64,000 nt of DNA from Ferranicluibacter quercicola. Its GTDB lineage: Bacteria; Pseudomonadota; Alphaproteobacteria; Rhizobiales; Rhizobiaceae. The position numbers and the translations under genes are program-made. Of this stretch, positions 37,437 to 46,998 are shown one piece after another (within the stretch, counting starts at the first letter, position 1; every line of letters starts with the position of its first letter). The notes under the pieces are model-generated. The model did not search any database. It was not told the origin of the DNA and saw only the letters and a list, made by a program, of their open reading frames with translations. The stretch spans positions 124,001-188,000 of the forward strand of contig NZ_JAJOZR010000001.1 of NCBI RefSeq assembly GCF_021168455.1, in the 5' to 3' direction.

Positions 37437-37689
37437 GATCGGTGTCCTTGCCGGCGCCGGGTTGACGGATGGCGCCTGCGCTGACCGATGCAATCGCCGC
37501 CTCCGTCTGTCAACCCATCCGTCTCTGTGAAGGCGCTCGCTGCTGCATCCGAGCGCGTGACCACGTTGGCATCGGCCGTTTCAGCGGCGAAGTGTGACGC
37601 CATAACGTTTTGATATACTGAAATAACACTTCACAATCGACTTTTTTGCTTTACCGATTGAACCCTCGACAAAGGCCTCACATACTCGA

Positions 37690-37705
37690 TGTCATAACAA
37701 TGACA
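37690..37705. promoter_or_regulatory. Candidate operator just before the second dctP
   Basis: TGTCAT-AACA-ATGACA is a perfect 6-bp inverted repeat with a 4-base spacer, ending 11 bases before the start codon. Further upstream a longer-range pair GAAGTGT (37589-37595) and ACACTTC (37626-37632) brackets an AT-rich segment that probably carries the promoter. Confidence 0.4.
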
Positions 37706-37716
37706 AAGAGGGCAAC

Positions 37717-38715
37717 ATGTTCAAATCTAACGTTATTCTGGCGCACGCCAGCCGATTGTCCGCGTCCGCCATCGCGGGGCTTCTTGTCCTTTGCGCGGGA
37801 TCCGCCCATGCCGAAACGCTGCGTCTTGCCCATGCGTCGAGCTCGAAGAGCCTGATTCAAGAAGCCGTCGTCATGTTCGCCGACACGCTGGCCAAGGAGA
37901 CGAAAGACGGGCTGACGGTGCAGATTTTCCCGGACGGCCAGCTGGGAGACGAAGGGCCGATCGCGGATGGCGTCGGCTCCGGTTCGATCGATATCGGCCT
38001 CGGTGGGGTGGCCGATGCGATCGATCCCAAACTGAACGTCGTCACCCTGCCGTTCCTGTTCTCGGACGCCAAGGCGGCGCATGCCTTTCTCGATGGGCCG
38101 GTGGGCAAGAAGGTGTTCGACACCGGCGCGGACAACGGCTTCAAGATGCTCGGCGCGCTCGATTCCGGCTTCCGCCAGTTCGCGACCGTCAGCACCTCCA
38201 TCGCCACGCCGGCGGACATGAAGGGCCTGAAGCTGCGCACGCCGCCGAACCCGGTCATTCTCGCGACGATCGAACAGTTGGGCGCCTTGCCGCAGTCCCT
38301 GCCGTTCGGCGAAGTCTACACATCGCTGCAGTCGCATGTCGTGGACGGCGTCGAGCCGGAGATCCGCGATTTCGCGGACCAGAAATGGTATGAGAGCGCG
38401 AAGTTCCTGTCCGTCTCGAACTACATCTGGACGCCGAACTACTGGTTCATGAACAAGGAGCGTTTCGACAGCCTGAGCCCGGAGAACCAGGCCGCCGTCC
38501 TCAAGGCCGTCGATGCGACGACCGCCTGGTATCGCGGCAGGCTGGACGACGTCTACGCCAAGGTCATCGAGGATTTGAAGTCCAAGGGCGTGACGGTGAC
38601 CACGGTGGACGCAGGACCGTTCCGGTCCATGGTCGATCCCGTCTATGAGAAGTTCGGCGCGGAGTGGGGTGCAGACTTCGTCTCGTCCGTCCGCAAGGCG
38701 GCCGCCGGCCAGTAA
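37717..38715 (+). CDS. dctP: TRAP transporter solute-binding protein (second system)
   Basis: A DctP-family protein of 332 residues with a signal peptide ending near SAHA-ETL (about residue 32). The carboxylate-binding segment reads MKGLKLRTPPNPV, with the family arginine, and LPFGEVYTSLQSHVVDGVEPE follows. The ligand should carry a carboxylate. The aminotransferase genes on both sides suggest an amino or keto acid. GAGGG lies six bases before the ATG. Confidence 0.87.
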   Translation: MFKSNVILAHASRLSASAIAGLLVLCAGSAHAETLRLAHASSSKSLIQEAVVMFADTLAKETKDGLTVQIFPDGQLGDEGPIADGVGSGSIDIGLGGVADAIDPKLNVVTLPFLFSDAKAAHAFLDGPVGKKVFDTGADNGFKMLGALDSGFRQFATVSTSIATPADMKGLKLRTPPNPVILATIEQLGALPQSLPFGEVYTSLQSHVVDGVEPEIRDFADQKWYESAKFLSVSNYIWTPNYWFMNKERFDSLSPENQAAVLKAVDATTAWYRGRLDDVYAKVIEDLKSKGVTVTTVDAGPFRSMVDPVYEKFGAEWGADFVSSVRKAAAGQ

Positions 38716-38724
38716 TCAAAGCCG

Positions 38725-38758
38725 GCCGTCCCCCCGAACGATCGTCCGGGGGGACGGC
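38725..38758 (+). repeat. Strong hairpin between the second dctP and dctQ
   Basis: A perfect 12-bp stem (GCCGTCCCCCCG and CGGGGGGACGGC) around a 10-base loop starts nine bases after the dctP stop. There is no T-tract. Confidence 0.75.
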
Positions 38759-38800
38759 ATCGTCTGATTGCGAAGTCCTCCCTCCTATCCTGGAAACCCC

Positions 38801-39265
38801 ATGAAACACCTCGCTTCCTCAGCGGTTCTGGTGATGACGGTCATTGGCGTCCTGGTCGTCGTCGGTCTGATCCTGTCCACGGGTCTTGGCGCCGTCGGCC
38901 GATACCTCGGCTTGTCCGGCATCACATGGTCGTTCGAAATGGTCGGCATCCTGTTCCTGTGGACCACGGCCATCGGTGCCGTGCTCTCGGAGGTCGCCGG
39001 CGAGAACGTCTCCATCGACGGCAACACCTCGACAAGCGGCCGCAATCGCTGGTTCCGCATCTATCACAATGTCATTCTACTCAGCGTGGCCGCGGCCTTT
39101 CTCTGGAGCGGCCGGGCAATGCTCGCCCGCACGGCTTTCGTGCCCACGCCGGTCATGCGCGCGCCCAGCTGGACCGTTCAGAGCATTATCGTCTTCATGG
39201 GAGCGGCCCTGGCCGTCATCGCCCTGGCACGGATCGTCCCAGCCTTCCGGGAGCGCGCCCGATGA
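38801..39265 (+). CDS. dctQ: TRAP transporter small permease (second system)
   Basis: A DctQ-type protein of 154 residues with four hydrophobic helices and the family segment ITWSFEMVGILFLWTTAIGAVL. The ATG at 38801 has only a weak GGAAA upstream; an in-frame TTG at 38768 is less likely because it would add a charged, proline-rich start. The stop overlaps the dctM start (ATGA). Confidence 0.83.
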   Translation: MKHLASSAVLVMTVIGVLVVVGLILSTGLGAVGRYLGLSGITWSFEMVGILFLWTTAIGAVLSEVAGENVSIDGNTSTSGRNRWFRIYHNVILLSVAAAFLWSGRAMLARTAFVPTPVMRAPSWTVQSIIVFMGAALAVIALARIVPAFRERAR

Positions 39266-40548
39266 CCCTTCTCGTCCTTTTCGGCGTCTTCGCCGTGACG
39301 CTCTACACCGGCGTGCCGGTCGCCTGGTCGATCGCGTTCTCCACGCTCGTCGTGATCTTCAGCGGTCTGGTTCCGCTACCCCCGTCCTGGTTCGCCCAGC
39401 AGGTTTACATGGGTGCGGATTCGATATCGCTTGCCTCCATTCCCCTGTTTCTCGTCGCTGGCGGCATCATGAACGAGGGTGGCCTGACACGCCGGATCAT
39501 CGACCTTGCCAATGACATGTTCGGCTGGGTCAGGGGCGGGCTCGGCGTCGTCAACGTCGCCACCTGCATGATCTATGGCGGTATCACCGGATCCGCGACG
39601 GCCGATACCGGCGCCGTCGGCGCCATCATGATCCCGGCGATGGCCGAACGCGGCTATCCCCGGGACTTCTCGGCCGCCGTGACCGCCGCCGCCGGCACGC
39701 TCGGCATCATTCTGCCGCCCAGCGTCGTGATGATCATGTACGGCGTCATCACCGACACCTCCATCGGCGGCCTGTTCGCCGCCGGCATCATCCCCGGCTT
39801 GATGCTGGCGATCACCTTCGGGCTGACCGCCTGGTGGGTCGGCGTCAGGGAGAACTTCCCGAAATCGGAGACCCGTCCGACGGTGTCGAGCTTCGGCCGG
39901 CATCTTCTGCGCGCCCTTCCGGCCCTGATGATGCCGATCGCGGTGCTGAGTTCCATGCTGAGCGGACTGGCAACGACCACGGAAGCCGCCTTCGTCGCCG
40001 TCGTCTGGGCGCTGCTGGTGGGCGGCGTGCTCTACCGCGAGATCACCTGGGCCGGTCTCTGGAAGATCGGGGTCGAGACGGTGCGCATGACCGGTGCGAT
40101 CATGATCATCATGGCCGTCTCCGTGCCGTTTTCCTGGATCCTCACCGTCGAGCAGATCCCGCAATGGACGGCAGGGCTGCTCCACGCCTGGGGTGCCGGT
40201 CCGACCATCACGATCCTCCTGATCCTCGCCCTTCTGACCTTCGTCGGAACCTGGGCCGATCTGGGGCCGTCGCTGATCATCCTGGCACCGATCGTCCATC
40301 CGATCGGCGTCGAAGCGGGGCTCCAGCCGTACCAGCTCGGGCTGATCTTCACCATGGCACTCGGCATCGGCCTGTTCACGCCGCCCGTCGGCACCAACAT
40401 CTTCGTCGTCTGCAACGTCGCCAAAGTGGGGGTGAACGCGGTCACGCGCCGGCTCATCCCGTTCTTCATCACCAGCAATATCTGCCTTCTGCTCGTCGCC
40501 TTCATTCCCGAGACGACCGAATGGCTGCCGCGCTACTTCGGATTCTAG
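39262..40548 (+). CDS. dctM: TRAP transporter large permease (second system)
   Basis: A DctM-type transporter of 428 residues with about twelve helices. Markers are VNVATCMIYGGITGSATADTGAVG, GIILPPSVVMIMYGVITDTSIGGLFAAGIIPG and GIGLFTPPVGTNIFV. The ATG at 39262 lies in the dctQ stop; the open frame upstream is dctQ in another phase. The class III aminotransferase gene follows 34 bases later, so uptake and transamination are probably linked. Confidence 0.9.
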   Translation: MTLLVLFGVFAVTLYTGVPVAWSIAFSTLVVIFSGLVPLPPSWFAQQVYMGADSISLASIPLFLVAGGIMNEGGLTRRIIDLANDMFGWVRGGLGVVNVATCMIYGGITGSATADTGAVGAIMIPAMAERGYPRDFSAAVTAAAGTLGIILPPSVVMIMYGVITDTSIGGLFAAGIIPGLMLAITFGLTAWWVGVRENFPKSETRPTVSSFGRHLLRALPALMMPIAVLSSMLSGLATTTEAAFVAVVWALLVGGVLYREITWAGLWKIGVETVRMTGAIMIIMAVSVPFSWILTVEQIPQWTAGLLHAWGAGPTITILLILALLTFVGTWADLGPSLIILAPIVHPIGVEAGLQPYQLGLIFTMALGIGLFTPPVGTNIFVVCNVAKVGVNAVTRRLIPFFITSNICLLLVAFIPETTEWLPRYFGF

Positions 40549-40582
40549 GGCCCGAAGCGGCACAACATATGGACACATCACA

Positions 40583-41818
40583 ATGACCAAACATCTGGTT
40601 GGAGGCATCTCCAGCGCCGGCCGCGCCTTGCCTTGTCTCGACGGCGTACCCTTTCTCGCCGGCCGGTCCGAAGGCGCCTATGTCTGGGACGATGCACAGC
40701 GCCGTTACATCGACACGGCGCTCGGTTTCGGCGCCACCGTGGTCGGTCACGCTCATCCGGCCATCGTGGACGCGGTGACGGCTGCCGTGCGCAACGGGCC
40801 GATGCCCGCTTTCGCCCATGACGGAGAGGAAGAGGCCGCCGCCGTGTTGACCTCGGCCACCCGACATCTCTCGCGGGCGATCTTCACGAACACCGGCAGC
40901 GAGGCGGTCCACCTGGCCTGCCGGATCGCGCGCGCGGCCACGGGGCGCACCCAGATCGCCAAGATGGCCGCCGGCTATGATGGTTGGTATGACGACGTGA
41001 CGCTCGGACAGGCAGGCTCGCTCGATGCGGAAATGCTTGCAAATGTCAGGCCGACGCGCGAGCGGACCACACTGCTCCGCTTCAACGACATCGATGATGT
41101 CGACCGCCTGTTTGCGGAGAATGACGATATCGCCGCCGTCATTGTCGAGCCCATGCTGGCCAATGCCGGGTGCATCCCGGCCGCACCCGGCTATCTCGCG
41201 CATCTCGAAGCGACGGCCCGACGCCACGGGGCACTGGTCATTCTTGACGAAGTGCTGATGGGCTTCCGCACGGGCTTCGGGCTGGCCGGCCACGGCCTCG
41301 GCATCGAAGGCGACATCGCCACGGTCGGCAAGGCCATCGGCAGCGGCATTGCCGTTGCCGCCGTCGTCGGCCGGCCCGACCTCATGGCGCTGGCCGAAGG
41401 GGGCGGCGTCACGCGGGCAGGCACCTATAGCGGCAATCCCGTTGCCACGGCGGCCGTGACGGCGACGTTCCGGGTCCTCAAGGATCTGGACTACGCCGCG
41501 CTTCGGGCGCGGGGTCATGGCTTGCGGCAGGAGATCGGGGCGGCCTTTTCCGATCATGGCCTGCCGGTCACGACGTCCGGGGAAGGCTCCGTCTTCACGA
41601 TCTGGTTTTCCGACAGCGCGCCCTCGACCTATGCGCAGGCCAAGGCCAAGGCGAGCGCCGCCCTGACCCTCAGGCTCCACGAGATGTTGCGCCGTCGCGG
41701 ACTGTTGATCATGCCGTTCGCCTTCGGGCGGCTCTATTTGTCCGATGCCCATGACGATGCCGTCATCGCGGATATGGTCGGCATCTTCCGGGATGCGGCG
41801 CGCGACATGGCCGCTTAA
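40583..41818 (+). CDS. Class III PLP-dependent aminotransferase
   Basis: A protein of 411 residues of the ornithine/GABA aminotransferase and glutamate-1-semialdehyde aminomutase group. Visible are GFGATVVGHAHPAIV, FTNTGSEAVHLACRIARAATGR (PLP phosphate site), the aspartate of ILDEVLMGFR, the PLP lysine in ATVGKAIGSG, and GTYSGNPVA. Such enzymes act on omega- or beta-amino groups. It is not the heme-pathway HemL by context, since it sits in a TRAP transporter operon. The substrate is unknown. Confidence 0.82.
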   Translation: MTKHLVGGISSAGRALPCLDGVPFLAGRSEGAYVWDDAQRRYIDTALGFGATVVGHAHPAIVDAVTAAVRNGPMPAFAHDGEEEAAAVLTSATRHLSRAIFTNTGSEAVHLACRIARAATGRTQIAKMAAGYDGWYDDVTLGQAGSLDAEMLANVRPTRERTTLLRFNDIDDVDRLFAENDDIAAVIVEPMLANAGCIPAAPGYLAHLEATARRHGALVILDEVLMGFRTGFGLAGHGLGIEGDIATVGKAIGSGIAVAAVVGRPDLMALAEGGGVTRAGTYSGNPVATAAVTATFRVLKDLDYAALRARGHGLRQEIGAAFSDHGLPVTTSGEGSVFTIWFSDSAPSTYAQAKAKASAALTLRLHEMLRRRGLLIMPFAFGRLYLSDAHDDAVIADMVGIFRDAARDMAA

Positions 41819-41863
41819 AGGCCGCCGGCCCAGGTCGGACCGAATGCGCGGGCGGTGGTCCGG

Positions 41864-42721
41864 TCAAAGCTGCTGGAAATGCGAGCGAACGAAGCTTGCG
41901 ACCGTGCGGACCGCGGCGCGCGCGCCGTGGGGGACGAGCAGCGCGATCTCCAGTGGCTTCAGCGTCGGCAGACCATCACCTTGCGCGTCGAGACGGCGAT
42001 GTCTCGCGGCCACCACGGAGGCCGGCAAGGCCGTCACGGCTGCCCCGGCATCGAGCGCTGCCTGTATCGAGGGGAGATGCGACGAGGTCCACGCCGCACG
42101 CCACGGAATTCCGGCTTCCGTCAGCGCGTGCACGATATGCGGTCGTGCACGGCAATCCTTCTCGGGAAACAAGGCGAGAGGCAGGGGGCGCTGGCTTTGC
42201 GTATCCCCCTCCGCGGGCCCGCACCAGATCAGCTTTTCCCGACGCAGCAACTCGCCGACCACCGAATCCGGCGCACGCGTGATGATGGCGAGGTTGATCG
42301 TGCCATGCTCGACCATCGATTCCAGCGAGCGGGAAAAATCGCACTGGATCTCGACCTGGATGCGCGGGTTGGCGCGTGAAAACTCCTCGATCAGAGGCTT
42401 CCCGAACAGCTCGATATAATCGTCCGGCATTCCCAGCCGCACATATCCGCGCATCGCGCCGGGATCCAGGGCGGCCAGAGCCTCGTCCTCAATGGCGATG
42501 ATGCGGCGGGCATAGCCGATCAGGATCTCCCCGGTCTCCGTCAGGTGCACGCCGCGTCGGGTTCTGTCGAACAGTTTCCGGCCGATCTGACTTTCGAAGC
42601 GGGCGATGAGCAGGCTCACCGCCGCCTGGGATTTGCCGATCCGCGTGCCGGCTGCGGTAAACCCGCCGGCGTCTGCCACGGCCACGAAGGTCGCAAGCGC
42701 ATCTGTATCGAAGTGCTGCAT
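41864..42721 (-). CDS. LysR-family regulator, probably of the TRAP-aminotransferase operon
   Basis: A LysR protein of 285 residues. The N-terminal helix-turn-helix reads LATFVAVADAGGFTAAGTRIGKSQAAVSLLIARFESQIGRKLFDR; the effector-binding domain follows. Several in-frame starts exist (42721, 42742, 42832), none with a strong ribosome binding site; 42721 gives the usual spacing before the helix-turn-helix. It is convergent with the aminotransferase gene, 45 bases apart. Confidence 0.85.
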   Translation of the reverse strand: MQHFDTDALATFVAVADAGGFTAAGTRIGKSQAAVSLLIARFESQIGRKLFDRTRRGVHLTETGEILIGYARRIIAIEDEALAALDPGAMRGYVRLGMPDDYIELFGKPLIEEFSRANPRIQVEIQCDFSRSLESMVEHGTINLAIITRAPDSVVGELLRREKLIWCGPAEGDTQSQRPLPLALFPEKDCRARPHIVHALTEAGIPWRAAWTSSHLPSIQAALDAGAAVTALPASVVAARHRRLDAQGDGLPTLKPLEIALLVPHGARAAVRTVASFVRSHFQQL

Positions 42722-42972
42722 GTGAACCCAGTTCCTGCTCATGGACGGGTGCCACCCGGCCGACCCAGCGTTCGGACGACAGACCGCGACGATATCGCTC
42801 GCCTGTCGCATTGTCGCTGCAGACATCAGCATTGCCTAAAAGCGGAGCTCTTTGGCAAGGGTGTTTCCATCGTCCGGCGGAACGCGAATGTGATCCAACG
42901 CTCGGATGCGGCTGGCCGCTCGACCGGAAAGCCGCAGCGACGCCCGCCCGGTATGGCGACGGAAGACGCGCG

Positions 42973-43665
42973 TCACGCAGGTTCCGCAAGCCTGTAGCCG
43001 ACACCGGTCTCCGTCAGGATATAGCGCGGCTGGTCGGGGCTTTGCTCGATCTTCTGGCGGAGCTGCCGGACGTAGACCCTCAGGTACTGGACGTCGCTCA
43101 TCTCGCCCCAGACCTTTTCAAGAATGAAACGATGGGTCAGGACGCGGCCGGAATGCTGGACCAGCAGCCGCAGGATATCGTATTCCTTCGGCGTCATCTT
43201 CACCTCGGTCCCACGAACCTTCACGATGCGCTTCACGAGATCGACCGAGAGGTCGCCCGTTTCGAAGACGGGAGCCTCGCCCTGGCTCTGGAGACGGTGG
43301 CGCAGGGCGACGCGGATGCGGGCGACGAGTTCGTTCATCCCGAAGGGTTTGGTGACATAGTCATCGGCGCCGCGCTCCAGCGCCTGGACGATGCCGGCTT
43401 CGTCGGTGCGGCTCGACAGGATGATGACGGGAAAGGCGACGTTTTCCGAGCGCCAGAGGGCCAGGAGATCGTGCCCGCGCATGTCGGGAAGCCCGAGGTC
43501 GAGCAGAACGAGATCGGGAACGTCGGCTTGCACCATTTCGATGGCGGAACGGGCGTTCGGCGCTCCGCGGACGGCAAAGCCCTGGGACGAGAGACCGACG
43601 TCGAGCAGCTTGCGGATCGGCGGCTCGTCGTCCACGACAAGGATCCTGACGGTGGCGTGGGTCAT
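42973..43665 (-). CDS. kdpE: KdpE response regulator
   Basis: An OmpR-family regulator of 230 residues. The receiver domain carries the acidic pair in VVDDEPP and the phosphorylation aspartate in LVLLDLGLPD; the conserved lysine is in YVTKPFG. A winged helix follows with VKMTPKEYDILRLLVQHSGRVLTHR and LRVYVRQLRQKIE. It activates kdp transcription when phosphorylated by KdpD. Its ATG overlaps the kdpD stop by four bases. Confidence 0.95.
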   Translation of the reverse strand: MTHATVRILVVDDEPPIRKLLDVGLSSQGFAVRGAPNARSAIEMVQADVPDLVLLDLGLPDMRGHDLLALWRSENVAFPVIILSSRTDEAGIVQALERGADDYVTKPFGMNELVARIRVALRHRLQSQGEAPVFETGDLSVDLVKRIVKVRGTEVKMTPKEYDILRLLVQHSGRVLTHRFILEKVWGEMSDVQYLRVYVRQLRQKIEQSPDQPRYILTETGVGYRLAEPA

Positions 43666-46367
43666 GCTGTCGTTCCCTCCGCTTTCGACGTCGCCGCCTT
43701 CGGCAGTACTATCTGGAACACGGCGCCGGCCCCGTCCAGCCTGTTTCCAGCGGTGATGCTACCGCCCATTGCCTCGACGAACCCCCGGCAGATCGAAAGG
43801 CCGAGGCCCGTGCCGGCCGTGACATGGTCGATCTTGCGCACCCGGTAGAAGCTGTCGAAGATGCGCTCCAGATCGCCGGGCGGCAGGCCCGGTCCTTCGT
43901 CCAGAACACGAAGCCGGACGAGACCGGCCTCGCCAACAGCCTCGATCCGGATCGTCGTACGGCCCGGGGCATACTTTGCGGCGTTGTCGATCAGGTTGAA
44001 GAGAACCTGTTCGAAGAGGACCGGATCGACGTTCACCATGGGGAGGTCGTCGGGGATCGCCGTCTCCACGCGATGCCCCGCCGTGATCTTGGACGCGCGT
44101 GCAAGGGCCGAGCCGACGATATCGCCGACGAAATGCGGCGCAGTGTTCGGCACCATGGCGCCGGACCCGATGCGGGTCATGTCGAGCAGGTTGGCGATGA
44201 AACGGTTGAGCCGCTCGGATTCCTCGATCACGGTCGTCAGCAGGTCGTCCTTGGCGTCTTCCGACAGGCCGGCACCGAAGTCCTTGATCGTTCCGGCCGA
44301 TCCGATGATCGCCGCGAGCGGGGTCTTCAGATCGTGGGAAATGGAGGTGAGCAGGGCCGTTCTCAGCCGGTCCGTTTCGGCGGCGAGCTTCGCCTTGTCC
44401 ACGTCGGCCACGAGCTGGATCCGCTCGATGGCGAGCGCCGCCTGATCGGCGAGCGCGTCGAACAGGCGCTGCTGGTCGGAGTTCAGGAGCGGTCCCTGTC
44501 TGTCGTTGTCGAGCCCGATCACGCCGATGGCGCCCCGGCCCGTGCGAAGCGGCAGGTAGAGACGCTTGGCGCCCGGCAGCGTATCGGCCGCGCGGCCTGC
44601 GGGCCGATCATGCTCCCAGGCCCATCGCGCGGCCGCGATGTCGGCGTCGATCAGCGTGTCGTCGGGCGGATAGCCGGCCCTGACGGCGATGGTGCCGTCC
44701 TCCGGCAGCAGGATGACGACGCGGACCTTGAGCATCGAGGCGATCTGGTAGGCGGTCGCCCAGAGAACGTCGTCGAGCGTGCCCGTGCCGGCGAGCTTGC
44801 GGGAGAACAGGTAGAGGTCCTCCGTCGTGCGCGCCCGTTGCCGCGCCGCCGTTGCCTGCCTCTGGACGGCCGCCGCGAGATTGCTCGCCACGAGTGCTGT
44901 GCCGAGGAAGAAGAGCAGGGCGACGACACTTTCGGGATCGCGGATCGTCAGCGTGTAGCGCGGTTCCAGGAAAAAGAAATTGAAGGCGAACGCGCCGAGG
45001 ACGGAGGCAAAGAGCCCGGGGCCGAGGCCGCCCCTGACGGCCGATGCGAGAACGCCCATGAGGAACACGAGCGCAAGGTTCTGCACGTTGAGCGTCTGGT
45101 CGAGGAGGATGCCGGTGACGACGGCCAGCGAGACGAAGGCGAGGCTGAAGGCATAGTCCCTCGGCTTGATCCGGCTCCCGGTGCTCGCCGTCCGGACACC
45201 TCTCGGCGCAACCTCCTCGCCCCCGCCCGACATGACGTGCACGCTGATGGTGCCGGCGTTGCGGATGAGGTCGTGGGTGATCGAGCCCTCGTACCATTCC
45301 CGCCAGCGGGGCCTGTCGGACTTGCCGACGATGAGGTGGTTGACGTTGGTGGCGGCGGCGTAGGCAATGAGGTCGCGGGACACGTTCGACGCAGGCAGGG
45401 TCACCGTCTCCGCCCCCAGCTGCTCGGCAAGCCGCATGCAGGCCGCGAGGCGGTCCTTGTCCGCATCCGCGAGAGAAGCCGAACGGGCGGTCTCCATATG
45501 GATGACCGTCCAGGGCGCCCGCAGCCTGTCCGCCTGCCGGCGGGCATAGCGAACCAGCGCTGCCCCGTTGCGTCCGTGATCGAGGCAGACGAGAATGCGC
45601 TCGCCCGCAGCCCAGGGACCCGAAATCGCGTGGGCCTGCATGTGATGGAGAAGCTGGTCGTCCACCCGCTGCGCTGTACGTCGGAGCGCAAGCTCGCGCA
45701 GCGCCGTCAGGTTGCCCGGCGAAAAATAGTTCCCGATGGCACGTCGCGCGGTCTTGGGAACATAGACCTTGCCGTCCTCCATCCGCTTGATGAGGTCCTG
45801 CGGCGTGATGTCGATGATCTCGATGTCGTCGGCGCGATCGATGATGGAGTCCGGAACGGTCTCGCGCACCCGGATGCGGGTGATCTGCGCGACGATGTCG
45901 TTCAGGCTTTCGACGTGCTGGATGTTGAGCGTCGTATAGACGTCGATGCCATGGGCCAGCAGTTCCAGCACATCGAGGTAGCGCTTCGGGTGGCGGCTGC
46001 CGGGCGCGTTGGTGTGGGCCAGTTCGTCCACGAGCGCGAGCGCCGGACGGCGTTCGAGGATGGCATCGATGTCCATCTCGTCCAGCACCTGTCCCTTGTA
46101 ATCGATGGATTGCCGCGCGACGGCCTCGAGCCCGTAGACCAGCGCCTCCGTCTCGTTGCGCCCGTGCGTTTCCACGACGCCGATGACGACATCGGTGCCG
46201 TCGGCCTGTCGCGCGCGGGCCGACATCAGCATCTCAAAGGTCTTGCCGACACCGGGTGCAGCACCCAGGAAGATCTTCAGCTTGCCCCGATCTTCGCGGT
46301 CGGCCCGGGCGAGGAGCGCTTCCGGCGACGGCCGCCGTTCCTGTCCGCCGTTCTTGTCGTTGGCCAT
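43662..46367 (-). CDS. kdpD: KdpD sensor histidine kinase
   Basis: A protein of 901 residues with the full KdpD architecture. The N-terminal KdpD domain has a Walker A loop GAAPGVGKTFEML and the segment DELAHTNAPGSRHPKRYLDV. A universal-stress-protein domain (about 245-370), four closely spaced helices (about 400-500), a GAF-like domain, HisKA (SISHDLKTPLAAI, with the phosphorylated His) and HATPase (NLIDNAAKYAP, DEGPGLP, GTGLGLSICRG) follow. It senses low potassium or osmotic stress at the inner membrane. It lies 59 bases after kdpC. Confidence 0.96.
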   Translation of the reverse strand: MANDKNGGQERRPSPEALLARADREDRGKLKIFLGAAPGVGKTFEMLMSARARQADGTDVVIGVVETHGRNETEALVYGLEAVARQSIDYKGQVLDEMDIDAILERRPALALVDELAHTNAPGSRHPKRYLDVLELLAHGIDVYTTLNIQHVESLNDIVAQITRIRVRETVPDSIIDRADDIEIIDITPQDLIKRMEDGKVYVPKTARRAIGNYFSPGNLTALRELALRRTAQRVDDQLLHHMQAHAISGPWAAGERILVCLDHGRNGAALVRYARRQADRLRAPWTVIHMETARSASLADADKDRLAACMRLAEQLGAETVTLPASNVSRDLIAYAAATNVNHLIVGKSDRPRWREWYEGSITHDLIRNAGTISVHVMSGGGEEVAPRGVRTASTGSRIKPRDYAFSLAFVSLAVVTGILLDQTLNVQNLALVFLMGVLASAVRGGLGPGLFASVLGAFAFNFFFLEPRYTLTIRDPESVVALLFFLGTALVASNLAAAVQRQATAARQRARTTEDLYLFSRKLAGTGTLDDVLWATAYQIASMLKVRVVILLPEDGTIAVRAGYPPDDTLIDADIAAARWAWEHDRPAGRAADTLPGAKRLYLPLRTGRGAIGVIGLDNDRQGPLLNSDQQRLFDALADQAALAIERIQLVADVDKAKLAAETDRLRTALLTSISHDLKTPLAAIIGSAGTIKDFGAGLSEDAKDDLLTTVIEESERLNRFIANLLDMTRIGSGAMVPNTAPHFVGDIVGSALARASKITAGHRVETAIPDDLPMVNVDPVLFEQVLFNLIDNAAKYAPGRTTIRIEAVGEAGLVRLRVLDEGPGLPPGDLERIFDSFYRVRKIDHVTAGTGLGLSICRGFVEAMGGSITAGNRLDGAGAVFQIVLPKAATSKAEGTTA

Positions 46368-46426
46368 CGCCCGCTCCGTGGTTTCCCGGCAGCCCTTCGG
46401 TAAGCGCTGCCGGCTGTCTCTCAGTT

Positions 46427-46987
46427 TCAGGGCGCCGCGGCATTGTCCAGCGCAAGGTTCATCTCCAGCACGTTCACCAGCCTGTCCGGCGTCAGCACGC
46501 CGCCCGGCGAAAACGCGCTGCGATCGATCAGCTGGTTGATGCGATCGACCGGAAGTTGACGCGCTCGGGCGATACGCTCGGCCTGATAGCGTGCGGCGCG
46601 CTCGGTGATATGAGGGTCGAGACCTGCACCCGAGGCGGCGGCCAGTTCCGCCGGCAGGGGGTTCTCAGGCGTCGCTCCGTAGGCGGCGACGGTTTCCTTG
46701 GCACGGTCCGTCAGGTCCGTGCTCGTCGGCGATTTGTTCGAGCCGCCGGCGCCTGCTGCATTGTAATCCACGGCAGACGGACGTGACCAGAAATATCGCG
46801 GCTGTGTAAAGGCCTGCGCAACCTGGCGGCTTCCGATGATCGTGCCGTCCGGCGCGGTGATCAGCGAACCGTCGGCAAGGTCAGGAGCGGCCGCCTGACC
46901 GACGGCCCAGACGACGCCGGTATAGCCGCCGACGCAGATGACCATGGTGGCAACGGTGATGCGGAGACTGGAGAGAAGGGTTTCCAT
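46427..46987 (-). CDS. kdpC: KdpC, subunit of the potassium-transporting ATPase
   Basis: A protein of 186 residues with one N-terminal membrane helix (SLRITVATMVICVGGYTGVVWAV) and a periplasmic part with YFWSRPSAVDYNAAGAGGSNKSPT and DPHITERAARYQAERIA, both typical of KdpC. It stabilises nucleotide binding by KdpB. The ATG at 46987 is 11 bases after the kdpA stop; the open frame extends upstream through kdpA in another phase. Confidence 0.95.
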   Translation of the reverse strand: METLLSSLRITVATMVICVGGYTGVVWAVGQAAAPDLADGSLITAPDGTIIGSRQVAQAFTQPRYFWSRPSAVDYNAAGAGGSNKSPTSTDLTDRAKETVAAYGATPENPLPAELAAASGAGLDPHITERAARYQAERIARARQLPVDRINQLIDRSAFSPGGVLTPDRLVNVLEMNLALDNAAAP

Positions 46988-46998
46988 GATGGCTGTTC

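Noticed and set aside
40583..41818. Reading this gene as hemL (heme pathway aminomutase)
   Set aside because: Family resemblance is only at class III level; position behind a TRAP transporter and before a LysR gene argues for catabolism.
43824..46403. An 859-codon open frame on the plus strand opposite kdpD
   Set aside because: It mirrors kdpD over its full length. Composition is Arg/Asp/Val/Gly-rich with no domain, as expected for the antisense frame of a GC-rich gene.
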